NCBI GenBank assembly: GCA_022824725.1
Contig: JAJDZH010000434.1
Coordinates: 1-33,973 of the forward strand
Origin: Thermoanaerobaculia bacterium
Lineage (GTDB): Bacteria > Acidobacteriota > Thermoanaerobaculia > Multivoradales > Multivoraceae
Length of the DNA: 33,973 bases
Reading direction: 5' to 3'
Numbering within the stretch: position 1 is the first letter of the stretch; every line of letters begins with the position of its first letter. The notes under the pieces were generated by a model. That model saw only the letters and a program-made list of their open reading frames with translations, did not search any database and had not been told where the DNA came from. Position numbers and translations under genes: made by a program. Of the stretch, positions 8,643-19,709 are shown piece by piece.

Positions 8643-8679
8643 GTGTGCAGTGCCTCCGGTTGGCGTATCATGCCGGGCC

Positions 8680-8976
8680 ATGTTCGGCCCGATCGGCATG
8701 CAGGAGATGCTGTTCATCCTGGCGGCCGCCCTGCTCATCTTCGGCCCCAGGAAGCTGCCCGAGCTCGGCCGCACCCTCGGCCGCGGGATGGCGGAGTTCC
8801 GCCGCGCCACGACCGACCTGAAGCGGTCCATCGACGTCGAGCTCGACGACGAGAAGCGGCCCGCGCCGGCACGGCGCATCGACACTCCCAGGAGAAGCGC
8901 CAGCGCGTCGAGCCCGGGCAGTTCGAAGAAACCGCCCGGATCGGGCGCCGGGGCCCCGAGTGACCCCGCCGTCTGA
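8680..8976 (+). CDS. tatA: Twin-arginine translocase subunit TatA/B
   Basis: 98 aa. It has the typical single N-terminal membrane helix (about residues 7-21), the hinge [23 protein letters not shown], an amphipathic helix, and then a charged, low-complexity Ser/Pro-rich cytoplasmic tail. Together with TatC it forms the pore that exports folded Tat substrates. The ATG at 8680 starts just before the helix; an upstream in-frame ATG at 8650 falls next to the repeat and would add ten unlikely residues. Its 3' end overlaps the tatC start by 17 bp, so the two are a translationally linked pair. No separate TatB is visible, so this may be a bifunctional TatA. Confidence 0.92.
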   Translation: MFGPIGMQEMLFILAAALLIFGPRKLPELGRTLGRGMAEFRRATTDLKRSIDVELDDEKRPAPARRIDTPRRSASASSPGSSKKPPGSGAGAPSDPAV

Positions 8977-9814
8977 GGACGACGCTCCGGTCCAGCCGCC
9001 CGAAGCGCCGGAACCGGAGCGGCTGCCCGAGACGAGGCTGGGCAAGCGGAAGCCCGACGAGGAGGAAGAAGAAGAACTTCCGCGGATGACGCTGCTCGAG
9101 CACCTCGACGAGCTGCGCCGCCGCATCCTGCGCACGCTGATCGTCGTCGTCGTCGCCTTTTTCGGCTGCTTCGCCTTCGCCGAGGAGATCTACACGTTCC
9201 TGGCGAAACCGATCGAGCCCCACGTCGACCAGCTCGTCTTCGACGGCGTCGCCGATCCGTTCATCGTGCAGGTGAAGGTGGCGCTGCTGGCCGCCGTCTT
9301 CCTCACGTCGCCCTATCTCGTCGCCCAGCTCTGGGGCTTCGTGTCGCCGGGCCTCTACCGCCGCGAGAAGCGCTACGCGATCCCCTTCATCTTCTTCGGC
9401 TCCTTCTTCTTCCTCGGCGGCGGCGCCTTCGGTTACTTCGTCGCCCTGCCCTTCGCGGTCGAGTTCCTGGTCAACATGGGGCTCAACGCCAACTGGGACG
9501 CCGATATCCGGATCGAGCGCTACCTGAACTTCGCCGTCAACATCCTGCTCGGGCTGGCGGTCATGTTCCAGCTCCCCATCGTGATCTTCATGCTCTCGCA
9601 GCTCGGGGTCGTCACGCCGCGGTTCCTGATGCGGCACTTCCGCTGGGCCGTGCTCATCATCATCGTCCTCTCCGCCGTGATCACGCCGACGCCGGACGTC
9701 GTGAACATGACGATCGTGGCCGGGCCGACGTTGCTGCTGTATCTGGTGGGGGTGGGCGCTTCGGCGCTCGTGCAGCGGCGGAGGAAGCGGATCGAGGACG
9801 AGGGGGAGGAGTAG
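8960..9814 (+). CDS. tatC: Twin-arginine translocase subunit TatC
   Basis: 284 aa, inner-membrane receptor for twin-arginine signal peptides. A charged N-terminal extension of about 40 residues, rich in Pro and Glu, precedes the conserved HLDELRRRI segment and six transmembrane helices. The first periplasmic-loop signature [22 protein letters not shown] includes the conserved glutamate, and the last helices contain [12 protein letters not shown]. The GTG at 8960 overlaps tatA by 17 bp; an ATG further in ([13 protein letters not shown]) would remove the acidic extension and is an alternative start. The C-terminus is short and Arg/Glu-rich. A large inverted repeat pair follows the stop. Confidence 0.95.
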   Translation: MTPPSEDDAPVQPPEAPEPERLPETRLGKRKPDEEEEEELPRMTLLEHLDELRRRILRTLIVVVVAFFGCFAFAEEIYTFLAKPIEPHVDQLVFDGVADPFIVQVKVALLAAVFLTSPYLVAQLWGFVSPGLYRREKRYAIPFIFFGSFFFLGGGAFGYFVALPFAVEFLVNMGLNANWDADIRIERYLNFAVNILLGLAVMFQLPIVIFMLSQLGVVTPRFLMRHFRWAVLIIIVLSAVITPTPDVVNMTIVAGPTLLLYLVGVGASALVQRRRKRIEDEGEE

Positions 9815-9824
9815 GAACCCTCCG

Positions 9825-9967
9825 CTGGGTGCGCGGGTCTTCCGACCCGCCCCACGGGCGGAGCCGCGGAGCGGCGTAGCCCGGACAATGGAGCCGCCGG
9901 CCGGAGGCCGGCGACGTTGCTGTCGGCCGCCTGTGGCGGCAGCGGGTCGGAAGACCCGCGCACCCAG
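9825..9967. repeat. Inverted pair of REP-like repeats (copies 2 and 3), perfect 26-bp arms
   Basis: Positions 9825-9850 and 9942-9967 are perfect reverse complements of 26 bp, each containing its own GCGGGTC-TTCC-GACCCGC type hairpin, separated by 91 bp of GC-rich sequence that itself holds a GCCGCC...GGCGGC hairpin (near 9927-9941). The heads (CTGGGTGCGC) point outward. The pair fills the gap between the convergent tatC and kdsC genes, so on transcription from either side it could fold into a long stem and act as a bidirectional transcript-end structure. It has no T-run. Confidence 0.88.
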
Positions 9968-9983
9968 TGGCGGCACCCGGTGT

Positions 9984-10487
9984 TCAGGAGACGGGGCCGA
10001 GGGCTTCGATGATGCGGTCGACGAGTTCGCGGGCGGCGCCGCGGCCGCCGCGGGCGTCGAGCACGAGGTCGACGTTGTCGCGGACTTCCCGCACGGCGTC
10101 GGCGGGAGCGGCGGACAGGCCCGCCGCGCGCAGTACCGGCAGGTCGACCAGGTCGTCGCCGACGTAGGCGACCTCGGACGCATCGAGCCCGCGGCGCTCC
10201 AGCAGGTCGGCGAAGGCCGCGGCCTTGTCGCGGCAGCCCAGGAGGACCTCGTCGAAGCCGAGGTGGGCGGCGCGGCGCTCGACGGCCGGAGAGTCTCTCC
10301 TGGCGCTCAGCAGGCCCATCCCGAGGCCAGCCTCGCGCGCGCGGCGCACAGCCAGGCCGTCGCGGGTGTCGAACGCCACGGCCACCTCGTCGCCGACGTA
10401 GTAGAGCCGGCCGTCGGTCAGGACGCCGTCGACATCGAAGAGCAGGAAACGCAATCGCAGGACGACGGAGGAGAGCATGGAGGACAT
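9984..10487 (-). CDS. kdsC: 3-deoxy-D-manno-octulosonate 8-phosphate phosphatase (KdsC, HAD superfamily)
   Basis: 167 aa, typical length for the cap-less C0 HAD phosphatase that forms tetramers and hydrolyses Kdo-8-phosphate to Kdo. HAD motif I is DVDGVLTDG, motif II is the serine in LLSARRD, motif III is the Lys in CRDKAAA, and motif IV is GDDLVDL. Last gene of the kdsB-pyrG-kdsA-kdsD-kdsC run, 66 bp after kdsD. The ATG at 10487 (MSSMLSS) or the ATG at 10478 (MLSS) could be used. The 5' end is partly duplicated 57 bp upstream, giving a ten-codon leader frame MLSSVVLRLR-stop; see findings. Confidence 0.92.
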   Translation of the reverse strand: MSSMLSSVVLRLRFLLFDVDGVLTDGRLYYVGDEVAVAFDTRDGLAVRRAREAGLGMGLLSARRDSPAVERRAAHLGFDEVLLGCRDKAAAFADLLERRGLDASEVAYVGDDLVDLPVLRAAGLSAAPADAVREVRDNVDLVLDARGGRGAARELVDRIIEALGPVS

Positions 10488-10537
10488 GGGCGTTTCGAGC
10501 CGTTAGCGAAGGCGCAGGACAACGGAGGAGAGCATGG
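10456..10537 (-). repeat. 57-bp-period direct duplication of the kdsC 5' end
   Basis: A 25-bp segment at 10456-10480 recurs at 10513-10537 with one mismatch. Both copies encode an in-frame ATG and MLSSVVLR on the minus strand. The downstream copy is part of kdsC; the upstream copy meets a TAA after ten codons. This looks like a local tandem duplication that left a dead or leader start. Confidence 0.75.
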
Positions 10538-10553
10538 GAGGGTTCCGCGGGAG

Positions 10554-11585
10554 CTACTTGCGGCGCAGGCCCCAGAGGTCGTGAATGTGCACCAGGCCCT
10601 CGAGCCGGCCGTCGGCGTGGCAGGTGAACAGGGACGTGATGCGGTGCCGCTCCATCGCCTCCTGGGCGACGGTGACCAGGGCGTTCGCGGGGATCGTCTT
10701 CGGCTCGGCCGTCATGTAGTGGCGAACCGAGCGGTCGAGGAAGGCGCCGCCGCCCGCGCCCGGCGCCGGCTCCGTGTTCAGCAACCGCCGCAGGTCGCCG
10801 TCGGAGATCACGCCGCGGAGCCTGCCCTCCCCGTCGAGCACGGCCGTGATGCCGAACGACTTCTCCGTCATCTCGAACAGCGCCTCGCGCAGGGACGCCC
10901 CGAGCCCCACGCGGGGCAGGGCGTCGCCGCGGTGCATGACCTGCTCCACCGTCATCAGGCGGCGGCCGAGTGCGCCGCCGGGATGGAGCGTCGCGAAGTC
11001 CTCCAGGGTGAAGCCGCGGGCTTCGAGCAGCGCCATCGCCAGCGCGTCGCCCAGGGCCAGCGTCGCGGTCGTCGAAGCGGTTGGGGCCAGGTTCAGCGGG
11101 CAGGCCTCCTGGTCGATCGCGGCCGAGAGGTGGAGGTCGGCCCGCTCGGCGAGCGTGCTCCGGGCGGCGCCGGTGATCGCGATCAGCGGAACGCCGCGAC
11201 GATGCAGCACGTCGATCATCTTGAGGAGTTCTTCCGTGCCGCCGGACGACGACGCGGCCAGGACGACGTCGCCCGGCACGATCATGCCGAGGTCGCCGTG
11301 GATCGCCTCGGCCGGGTGGATGAAGAGGGCCGGGGTCCCGGTCGAGGACAGGGTCGCCGCCACCTTCTTCATCACGTGGCCGCTCTTGCCCATGCCGGTG
11401 CAGACGACGCGGCCCCGGCAGTCGCGCATCCGCCGCACCGCCTCCGCGAAGTCCTCGCCGAGCTGGCCGATCAACCCCTGAATGGCGGCAGCCTCGATCT
11501 CCAGCACCTTGCGGGCGATGTCCAGGCTGCGGTCCGTGCCGGCCGCCGGGGCCGCGACCCTCTTGGCGATCTTCGACGCGGTCAA
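10554..11585 (-). CDS. kdsD: Arabinose-5-phosphate isomerase (KdsD/KpsF/GutQ family)
   Basis: 343 aa. Converts ribulose-5-phosphate to arabinose-5-phosphate, the first committed step toward Kdo. The N-terminal half is a SIS domain (about residues 30-180) with GMGKSGH, the STGTPALFIHPAEAIHGDLGM segment and SSSGGTEE. The DFATLHPGGALGRRL linker is diagnostic of this family, and two CBS domains follow (about residues 210-335, with VISDGDLRRLL in the first). The TTG start at 11585 overlaps the kdsA stop in the sequence TTGA (four shared bases), a standard translational-coupling arrangement, and gives an N-terminus matching the family; longer frames upstream only shadow kdsA. Followed by kdsC 66 bp downstream. 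Confidence 0.93.
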   Translation of the reverse strand: MTASKIAKRVAAPAAGTDRSLDIARKVLEIEAAAIQGLIGQLGEDFAEAVRRMRDCRGRVVCTGMGKSGHVMKKVAATLSSTGTPALFIHPAEAIHGDLGMIVPGDVVLAASSSGGTEELLKMIDVLHRRGVPLIAITGAARSTLAERADLHLSAAIDQEACPLNLAPTASTTATLALGDALAMALLEARGFTLEDFATLHPGGALGRRLMTVEQVMHRGDALPRVGLGASLREALFEMTEKSFGITAVLDGEGRLRGVISDGDLRRLLNTEPAPGAGGGAFLDRSVRHYMTAEPKTIPANALVTVAQEAMERHRITSLFTCHADGRLEGLVHIHDLWGLRRK

Positions 11586-12418
11586 ACCCAGGGGCCCTCG
11601 GCCGCCCGCGAACGGTGGATCTCGATCGCCGACAGGAGCAGGTTCTCGGCCCGCTGGAGCGGCAACTGCGTTTCCCGGTCGCAGCGCGCGCTGTCCGGGT
11701 CGGGGTGCACCTCGAGGTAGAGACCGGCGGCGCCGGCGGCGATGGCGGCCCGCGTCAGGGGTTCGGCAAAGCGGCGGTCGCCGCCGCTCTCCTTCTCCCG
11801 CGCCCCGGGAAGCTGCAGCGAGTGGGTCACGTCGTAGAGGACGGCGATCCCGTGCTCGGCCAGGATGCGGAAGCTCCGCATGTCGACGACCAGGTTGTGG
11901 TAACCGAACGAGCTGCCGCGCTCGGTGACGGCCACGCGGGCGTTGCCGGTAGCCCGCGCCTTGTCGACCGTCCTCGCCATGTCGGCGGGCGCCATGAACT
12001 GCCCCTTCTTGATCAGGAGGGCCCTGCCGGTGGCCGCGGCCTCGATCACCAGGTCGGTCTGGCGGCAGAGGAAGGCCGGGATCTGGAGCACATCGCAGAT
12101 CTCGGCGGCGGCGCCGCACTGGCCCGCCTCGTGGACGTCGGTCAGGACCGGGAGGCCGGTGGCCTCCTTGACCTCCCGCAGCGCGGCGAGGCCGTCGGCC
12201 AGGCCGGGACCCCGGAAGCTGTCGCCGGAACTGCGGTTCGCCTTGTCGAAAGAGGACTTGAAGATCAGCGGCAGGCCCAGACGATGGCTCATCGCCCGCA
12301 GTTCCTGGCCGAAGCCCACCAGCCAGTCGCGGCCCTCGATCACGCAGGGGCCGGCGATCACCGGCAGCGCGCCGCCGCCGAGCGCGACCCCCGGCGCGAG
12401 CTCGAAGCCGTCTGCCAA
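11582..12418 (-). CDS. kdsA: 2-dehydro-3-deoxyphosphooctonate aldolase (KDO-8-phosphate synthase)
   Basis: 278 aa, matching the usual 270-285. Condenses arabinose-5-phosphate with phosphoenolpyruvate to give Kdo-8-phosphate in the cytoplasm. Family signatures run in order: AGPCVIEGRD, IFKSSFDKANRSS, FRGPGL, TDVHE, IPAFLCRQTDL, KKGQFMAP, TERGSSFGYHNLVVDMR, DVTHSLQLPG and LEVHPDPD, so the TIM-barrel is complete. The cysteine near the start (GPCVIE) is present, but metal dependence cannot be settled by eye. The TTG at 12418 is chosen because GAGGA (overlapping the pyrG stop) lies four bases upstream and translation begins just before the conserved region. kdsD starts within its stop codon. Confidence 0.94.
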   Translation of the reverse strand: MADGFELAPGVALGGGALPVIAGPCVIEGRDWLVGFGQELRAMSHRLGLPLIFKSSFDKANRSSGDSFRGPGLADGLAALREVKEATGLPVLTDVHEAGQCGAAAEICDVLQIPAFLCRQTDLVIEAAATGRALLIKKGQFMAPADMARTVDKARATGNARVAVTERGSSFGYHNLVVDMRSFRILAEHGIAVLYDVTHSLQLPGAREKESGGDRRFAEPLTRAAIAAGAAGLYLEVHPDPDSARCDRETQLPLQRAENLLLSAIEIHRSRAAEGPWV

Positions 12419-12425
12419 GACGTCC

Positions 12426-14902
<2,477 letters not shown>

Positions 14903-14945
14903 GGCCCACCCTAACCGCGCGCCGCGCCGAGGGTCAAACCGCGGG

Positions 14946-15015
14946 CTGGGTGCGCGGGTCCTCTGACCCGCTGCCGCCGCAGGCGGCCTGGAAACCGCGC
15001 CGCGAAGCGGCGACC
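14946..15015 (+). repeat. REP-like repeat, copy 4
   Basis: Full-length plus-orientation copy: head CTGGGTGCGC, hairpin GCGGGTCCTCTGACCCGC, GCCGCC-GCA-GGCGGC, then a spacer and CGCCGC-GAA-GCGGCG. It lies between the lipoprotein gene (stop 15025) and kdsB (start 14902), both on the minus strand, within the likely kdsB promoter or 5' UTR. Confidence 0.85.
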
Positions 15016-15024
15016 GCACTCCGC

Positions 15025-15927
15025 CTACCGCCGAGCCCGGACCGCCCGCAACCCGGGCACGCCGGTAACGATCACCGTGTCGAAGCTGCGCGGGACTGAA
15101 TCGCGCCACGCCGGCCTGCCGGGAGTCAACACGAGGGGCAGCCGCTCGCAGTCGCCGGCCAGACAGATGCGCAGTTCACGGGGGTCGTCGGCAGCGGCCG
15201 GCCGAAAGTCGAGTTCCAGCACCCCGGCGACCTCCCGGCCGAAGTCGACCCGATGAGACAACCGCCATCCGGGTTCGATCTCGAGGCCCGGCGACGCGGT
15301 CACGCGGACGATGCGCCAGGCTCCGGCCGCGCGCCAGATCTGATCGGGCTTCCGCATGTCACCGCGGGTCACACGGCCCCAGCGGCCCACCGGCGGCCGT
15401 CCCCAGACCCGGACGGGCCGGAGCGCGGGGCGGGCGTCCGCGAGGAGGGTCTCTCCCTTGACCAAGCGGGGATCCCAGTCGTCGGTGAACTGCCAGCCGC
15501 CGTCCGTCACCACCGGCATCGAGGCGTCCGCGAGCTCGATGCCCGCGAGCAGGCCGCCGTCGCCATGGGGCGTCCGCGCTTCGATCGTCAGGCGATTCGG
15601 ACCCTCGCGCAGCAGGTGGGCGACCTGGAACTCGTCGACCGGCTCACCCCGCCGGTACGCGCCTCGGGCGATCTGGCGTCCGTTCAGGTGGACCGCGTAC
15701 TCTCGGTCGGCCGCGACGAACAGGCGCGCCGCCGCTTCGGGCGCGGCGTCGAGCTCGAAGTCGCGCAGCAACAGGTAGGCCGCCGGCCGTCCTGGCGCGG
15801 CGGAGGCGTCGTCGGCCCAGATCCACTCGGCCGCGCCGGTCGGCGCCGGCGCGCTGACGCAGCCCGGCTGCGCAAGCCCGATGGCGAGCACCGCGACGGC
15901 GAGTGCGCCTGAACGCGTTCTCCTCAC
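15025..15927 (-). CDS. Lipoprotein with alpha-L-rhamnosidase N-terminal-like beta-sandwich, function unknown
   Basis: 300 aa. Signal peptide with lipobox (QPGC, cysteine at residue 23) predicts a periplasmic or outer-membrane lipoprotein. From about residue 34 the pattern WIWADD, then a beta-strand pair with RLFVAADREYAVHLNGRQIARG and later LREGPNRLTIEARTPHG, resembles the jelly-roll domain at the N-terminus of bacterial alpha-L-rhamnosidases (GH78) and other galactose-binding-like folds. No (alpha/alpha)6 catalytic domain or acidic catalytic pair follows; the second half looks like a further beta-sandwich. It may bind carbohydrate rather than hydrolyse it. The start is GTG at 15927. REP-like repeats lie on both sides. 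Confidence 0.72.
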   Translation of the reverse strand: MRRTRSGALAVAVLAIGLAQPGCVSAPAPTGAAEWIWADDASAAPGRPAAYLLLRDFELDAAPEAAARLFVAADREYAVHLNGRQIARGAYRRGEPVDEFQVAHLLREGPNRLTIEARTPHGDGGLLAGIELADASMPVVTDGGWQFTDDWDPRLVKGETLLADARPALRPVRVWGRPPVGRWGRVTRGDMRKPDQIWRAAGAWRIVRVTASPGLEIEPGWRLSHRVDFGREVAGVLELDFRPAAADDPRELRICLAGDCERLPLVLTPGRPAWRDSVPRSFDTVIVTGVPGLRAVRARR

Positions 15928-15943
15928 GCGGCGAGCCTAACGT

Positions 15944-16010
15944 CGCCGCTTCGCGGCGCGGTCCTCCGGCCGCCTACGGCGGCAGCGGGTCAGAATACCC
16001 GCGCACCCAG
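15944..16010 (-). repeat. REP-like repeat, copy 5
   Basis: Reverse-orientation copy: CGCCGC-TTC-GCGGCG at 15944-15958, GCCGCC-TAC-GGCGGC, then GCGGGTCAGAATACCCGC at 15985-16002 and the head GCGCACCCAG to 16010. One base change weakens the main hairpin. It faces copy 6 (heads pointing inward) across 103 bp. Confidence 0.82.
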
Positions 16011-16038
16011 AGCACTGCCCATCCCACATCGACGGGGA

Positions 16039-16163
16039 CTGCTTCAGACGATCGTCCTCGGCAGAGTCACGACGGTTCCGGAACAGAGCCACGATCACGG
16101 CGACGGCCTTTCTCTGGGTGCGCGGGTCTTCTGACCCGCTCCGGGCATCGCCGCGCAGCGGCG
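16039..16163 (+). repeat. REP-like repeat, copy 6, with conserved 75-bp left extension
   Basis: The repeat head begins at 16114; hairpin GCGGGTCTTCTGACCCGC occupies 16122-16139, followed by a diverged GC-rich tail. The preceding 16039-16113 is clearly related to 32491-32566, upstream of copy 9 (about 85-90% identical by eye, including CCGGAACAGAGCC and CGATCACGGCGA). This indicates a longer repeat family of about 100 bp or more. Confidence 0.85.
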
Positions 16164-16174
16164 AGGCCCGGTTT

Positions 16175-16821
16175 CTACGGTTCTTCCCAGTCGATACCAG
16201 CCGGCGGTTCGAAGCGGCCGGGCGGCGCGCCGGAGCGGTAGTCGCCGACCTGGAAGCGGTTCTCGTTGCGCTGGGCGTCGTAGTAGGTCAGTTCGCGCAA
16301 GCGCTGGTCCCCGGCGTCGATCACCACCTGCACGAGGGCGACGTCCTCGCTCGGCTCGAGCGGTCGCAGGACGAGGCGCAGGCGGTTCCCTTCCGCCGTG
16401 TCCAGCTCCGCCTCGTAACGGTCCCTGAGGTCGCTGGTCGTCAGCAGAAAGAAGTCGAGGCCGGGCGCGGGCTGTTCCGAAAGGTCGTACCGCTGGCCGA
16501 CCGTCTCGCCGGGATTCCAGTGGTGGACCGTGCGTCCGCAGAGCAGAAACGCCTTCTCGAACGGCGGGAAGTAGTCCCAGCGCAGGCAGCCGGGGAGGTC
16601 GATGGCGAGGCTGCCGCGCTCGGTTTCCCCGTCCTCGGGCGCGAAGCCGAAGGGCACGAAGGTCTGCACGAAACCGGCCGACAGGGGGCCCGAACCGTCG
16701 AGTGCCCGGCGGAAGTCGGCCACGACCTGCCAGGGGTCGTCGGCGGCTGGCGCCGGGGCCGCGCCGAAGCCGACCGCGGTGGCGACGACGGTCGCGAGCG
16801 CCGCAGCCCGGACGGGCGACA

Positions 16822-16822
<1 letters not shown>
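16175..16822 (-). CDS. lolA: Outer-membrane lipoprotein carrier protein LolA family
   Basis: 215 aa, usual length. Signal peptide at about residues 1-27 (ending APAPAA) places it in the periplasm, where LolA shuttles lipoproteins from the LolCDE complex to the outer membrane. Family hallmarks: an early FRRALDGSGPLSAGFVQTF strand, the LPGCLRWDYFPPFEKAFLLCGRTVHHWNP region (matching the LolA P-x-R-x-x-W-x-Y pattern) and LRELTYYDAQRNENRF near the C-terminus. Two cysteines (LPGC and LLCG) are unusual but could form a disulfide. The ATG at 16822 shares its A with the purH stop (TGATG), so it is translationally coupled to purH. No LolCDE is in the window. Confidence 0.85.
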
Positions 16823-18414
<1,592 letters not shown>

Positions 18415-18518
18415 CGGCGTCGGCGCAGCGTAGCACGCAGGATCCGCCTCCCTGGCCATTGCGCTTCCACGGCGCAAGCTGCTAGAAACCGTCTCCATCG
18501 TGCGGCCCGCGCGACGCT

Positions 18519-18594
18519 GCCCAGGTAGCTCAGTTGGTAGAGCACCTGACTGAAAATCAGGGTGTCGGTGGTTCGAATCCGCCCCTGGGCACCA
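18519..18594 (+). tRNA. tRNA-Phe (anticodon GAA)
   Basis: 76 nt cloverleaf: acceptor GCCCAGG/CCTGGGC, D-arm TAGCTCAGTTGGTAGAGCA, anticodon stem CCTGA/TCAGG enclosing the loop CTGAAAA (GAA anticodon, reading UUC/UUU), T-arm with GGTTCGAATCC, and an encoded 3' ACCA at 18591-18594. On the plus strand, divergent from purH. Confidence 0.97.
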
Positions 18595-18778
18595 TGTTCG
18601 CGACCCGGTCAAGGCCCCGATTCCAGACCGCCGGTGCGGAGGACTCGGAGAATCCGCAGGTATTCCGCAGTGCCTTCCAGAACCCTTCAACCAGGCTCCG
18701 GGAGCGGCAAGTAACGGCAATGACGACACTTACGGACGGACCGAGCCGCCTGCCCCGCGACCGGAGAAGAACACCGTC
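18595..18778. other. Spacer between tRNA-Phe and the putative large RNA
   Basis: No supported gene. The short frames here lack a plausible product. The segment is less repetitive than other gaps and holds no copy of the REP-like repeat. It ends at the predicted promoter of the downstream RNA. Confidence 0.4.
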
Positions 18779-18808
18779 TTGACACACCCTTCATACGGCC
18801 TGTACGTT
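18779..18808 (+). promoter_or_regulatory. Sigma70-like promoter for the putative large RNA
   Basis: A consensus -35 TTGACA (18779-18784), 18-bp spacer and -10-like TACGTT (18803-18808) lie 7 bp upstream of G18816, where the 5' strand of the closing helix begins. The match to consensus at -35 is exact, the -10 is moderate. The local sequence is more A/T-rich than its surroundings. Confidence 0.6.
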
Positions 18809-18815
18809 ATTTCGC

Positions 18816-19434
18816 GGATAGGGACTGTGACCAAGAATCGCATCCTGATCCACCGGTCCTGAGACGCGACCTTCGGATCGGAGCCTGAGAAGGGCGAAAG
18901 TCACGTTCGCGTGGTGGGCGCTCGTCGAAGGCGACGGTAGGAGGGTCACGAATCGGACGCCGGGCTCGGCGGCAGGAGCCGCTGGGAGTCGGGGGACCTG
19001 GAGGCGCAAGCCAAAGGGAAGCCGGATTCCGAAAAGCTCCAGTCATCGAGTGGCTCCCGTGGCCGACAGTCTTCCCGGGAGCGGCGCCGAAGGGCGAAAG
19101 CCTGCCGGAGGCGTTACTGGGAAGACGGCTTCAGGGAAGCGGACGGCCGGAAAGTTGCCCGGCAGCAACGGAATGGCCGACCGGTAACTGAAGCGCTTCG
19201 TCGGCAGACCCTACGGGGGCTTCGTCGTGAGACCCGACCAGTCGAGCGGCGAAGTGTCCCGCAGGCGTCAGGTCGGCAAAGGCCAGGCTTCGGTGAGTCC
19301 CCGGCTGGTGGCGCGCTCGCGCTCCAAGACCCATGCCCGCCAAGCTGTAGAGGTCTGAGAGATGCGAACGGTGGGGTGAGAGGCTGAGGTCGATTCGGGT
19401 GAGATTCCTGAAGCGGTCCCTATCCTCTTTTTTT
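18816..19434 (+). ncRNA. Putative large structured non-coding RNA, about 620 nt, class unknown
   Basis: No reading frame covers this stretch. The ends pair: 18816-18828 (GGAUAGGGACUGU) with 19413-19425, 13 consecutive pairs including two G-U, and the 3' strand is followed within two bases by seven T's (19428-19434), as an intrinsic terminator would be. Inside are several further helices: CGTCG/CGACG at 18923-18936, CTGGAG/CTCCAG (18998-19003 with 19037-19042) enclosing GGC-GCAA-GCC, GTCTTCCC/GGGAAGAC (19069-19076 with 19119-19126) enclosing GGGC-GAAA-GCCT, GTTGC/GCAAC (19154-19169) and AGACC/GGTCT (19327-19356). Two GNRA tetraloops are visible. The 12-mer GAAGGGCGAAAG occurs at 18889 and again at 19089. 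I do not see the RNase P GAGGAAAGUC core, the tmRNA tRNA-like ends or the SRP tetraloop domain. Whether it is a known large class (GOLLD, ROOL, OLE) cannot be judged by eye. Confidence 0.65.
19418..19434 (+). terminator. Probable terminator: closing helix 3' strand plus T-run
   Basis: The 3' strand of the end-to-end helix (19413-19425) is followed by TC and seven T's. The 5' partner is 600 nt away, so this would function either as a long-range structure or with a local alternative hairpin. No other run of seven T's was noticed in this GC-rich window. Confidence 0.5.
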
Positions 19435-19461
19435 GGCCCGGCGGAAACCTAGCACGGTCCG

Positions 19462-19494
19462 CCCGTAAGTGCAACCCCGCCAGCAACTTACGGG
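19462..19494. repeat. Hairpin with perfect 9-bp stem
   Basis: CCCGTAAGT (19462-19470) and ACTTACGGG (19486-19494) are perfect inverted arms around a 15-nt loop, in the spacer between the putative RNA and the second winged-helix gene. It could be a second termination structure or an operator for the downstream regulator. No gene overlaps it. Confidence 0.5.
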
Positions 19495-19709
19495 TCACTG
19501 CGCCAGGCCCGGGAGGCGAACGCACCTCCAAAATGGGAGGGTCCCGGCGGTCAGACACTGGTCAGCCAAGCGTCACGCATCGGACGGAATGCTCGGAACG
19601 TAGTGTCCTTTAGTGTTATCGAAAACTCGGGGTCCGGTTCCGCGCTCGCGGCGGCCGGCCTCCCGGCGCAGGGAACGTCCGCCCCCCGTAGAAGTCGAGA
19701 AGCCAGCCC

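Noticed and set aside
10554-12119. Reading kdsD as a 521-residue protein
   Set aside because: The first 177 residues are an out-of-frame translation of kdsA; the TTG at 11585 in the kdsA stop gives the family-standard length.
18816-19434. Identification of the large RNA as RNase P, tmRNA or SRP RNA
   Set aside because: By eye it lacks the GAGGAAAGUC core of RNase P, the alanine-tRNA-like ends and tag frame of tmRNA, and the SRP GGAA-loop domain; only a covariance-model search can be conclusive.
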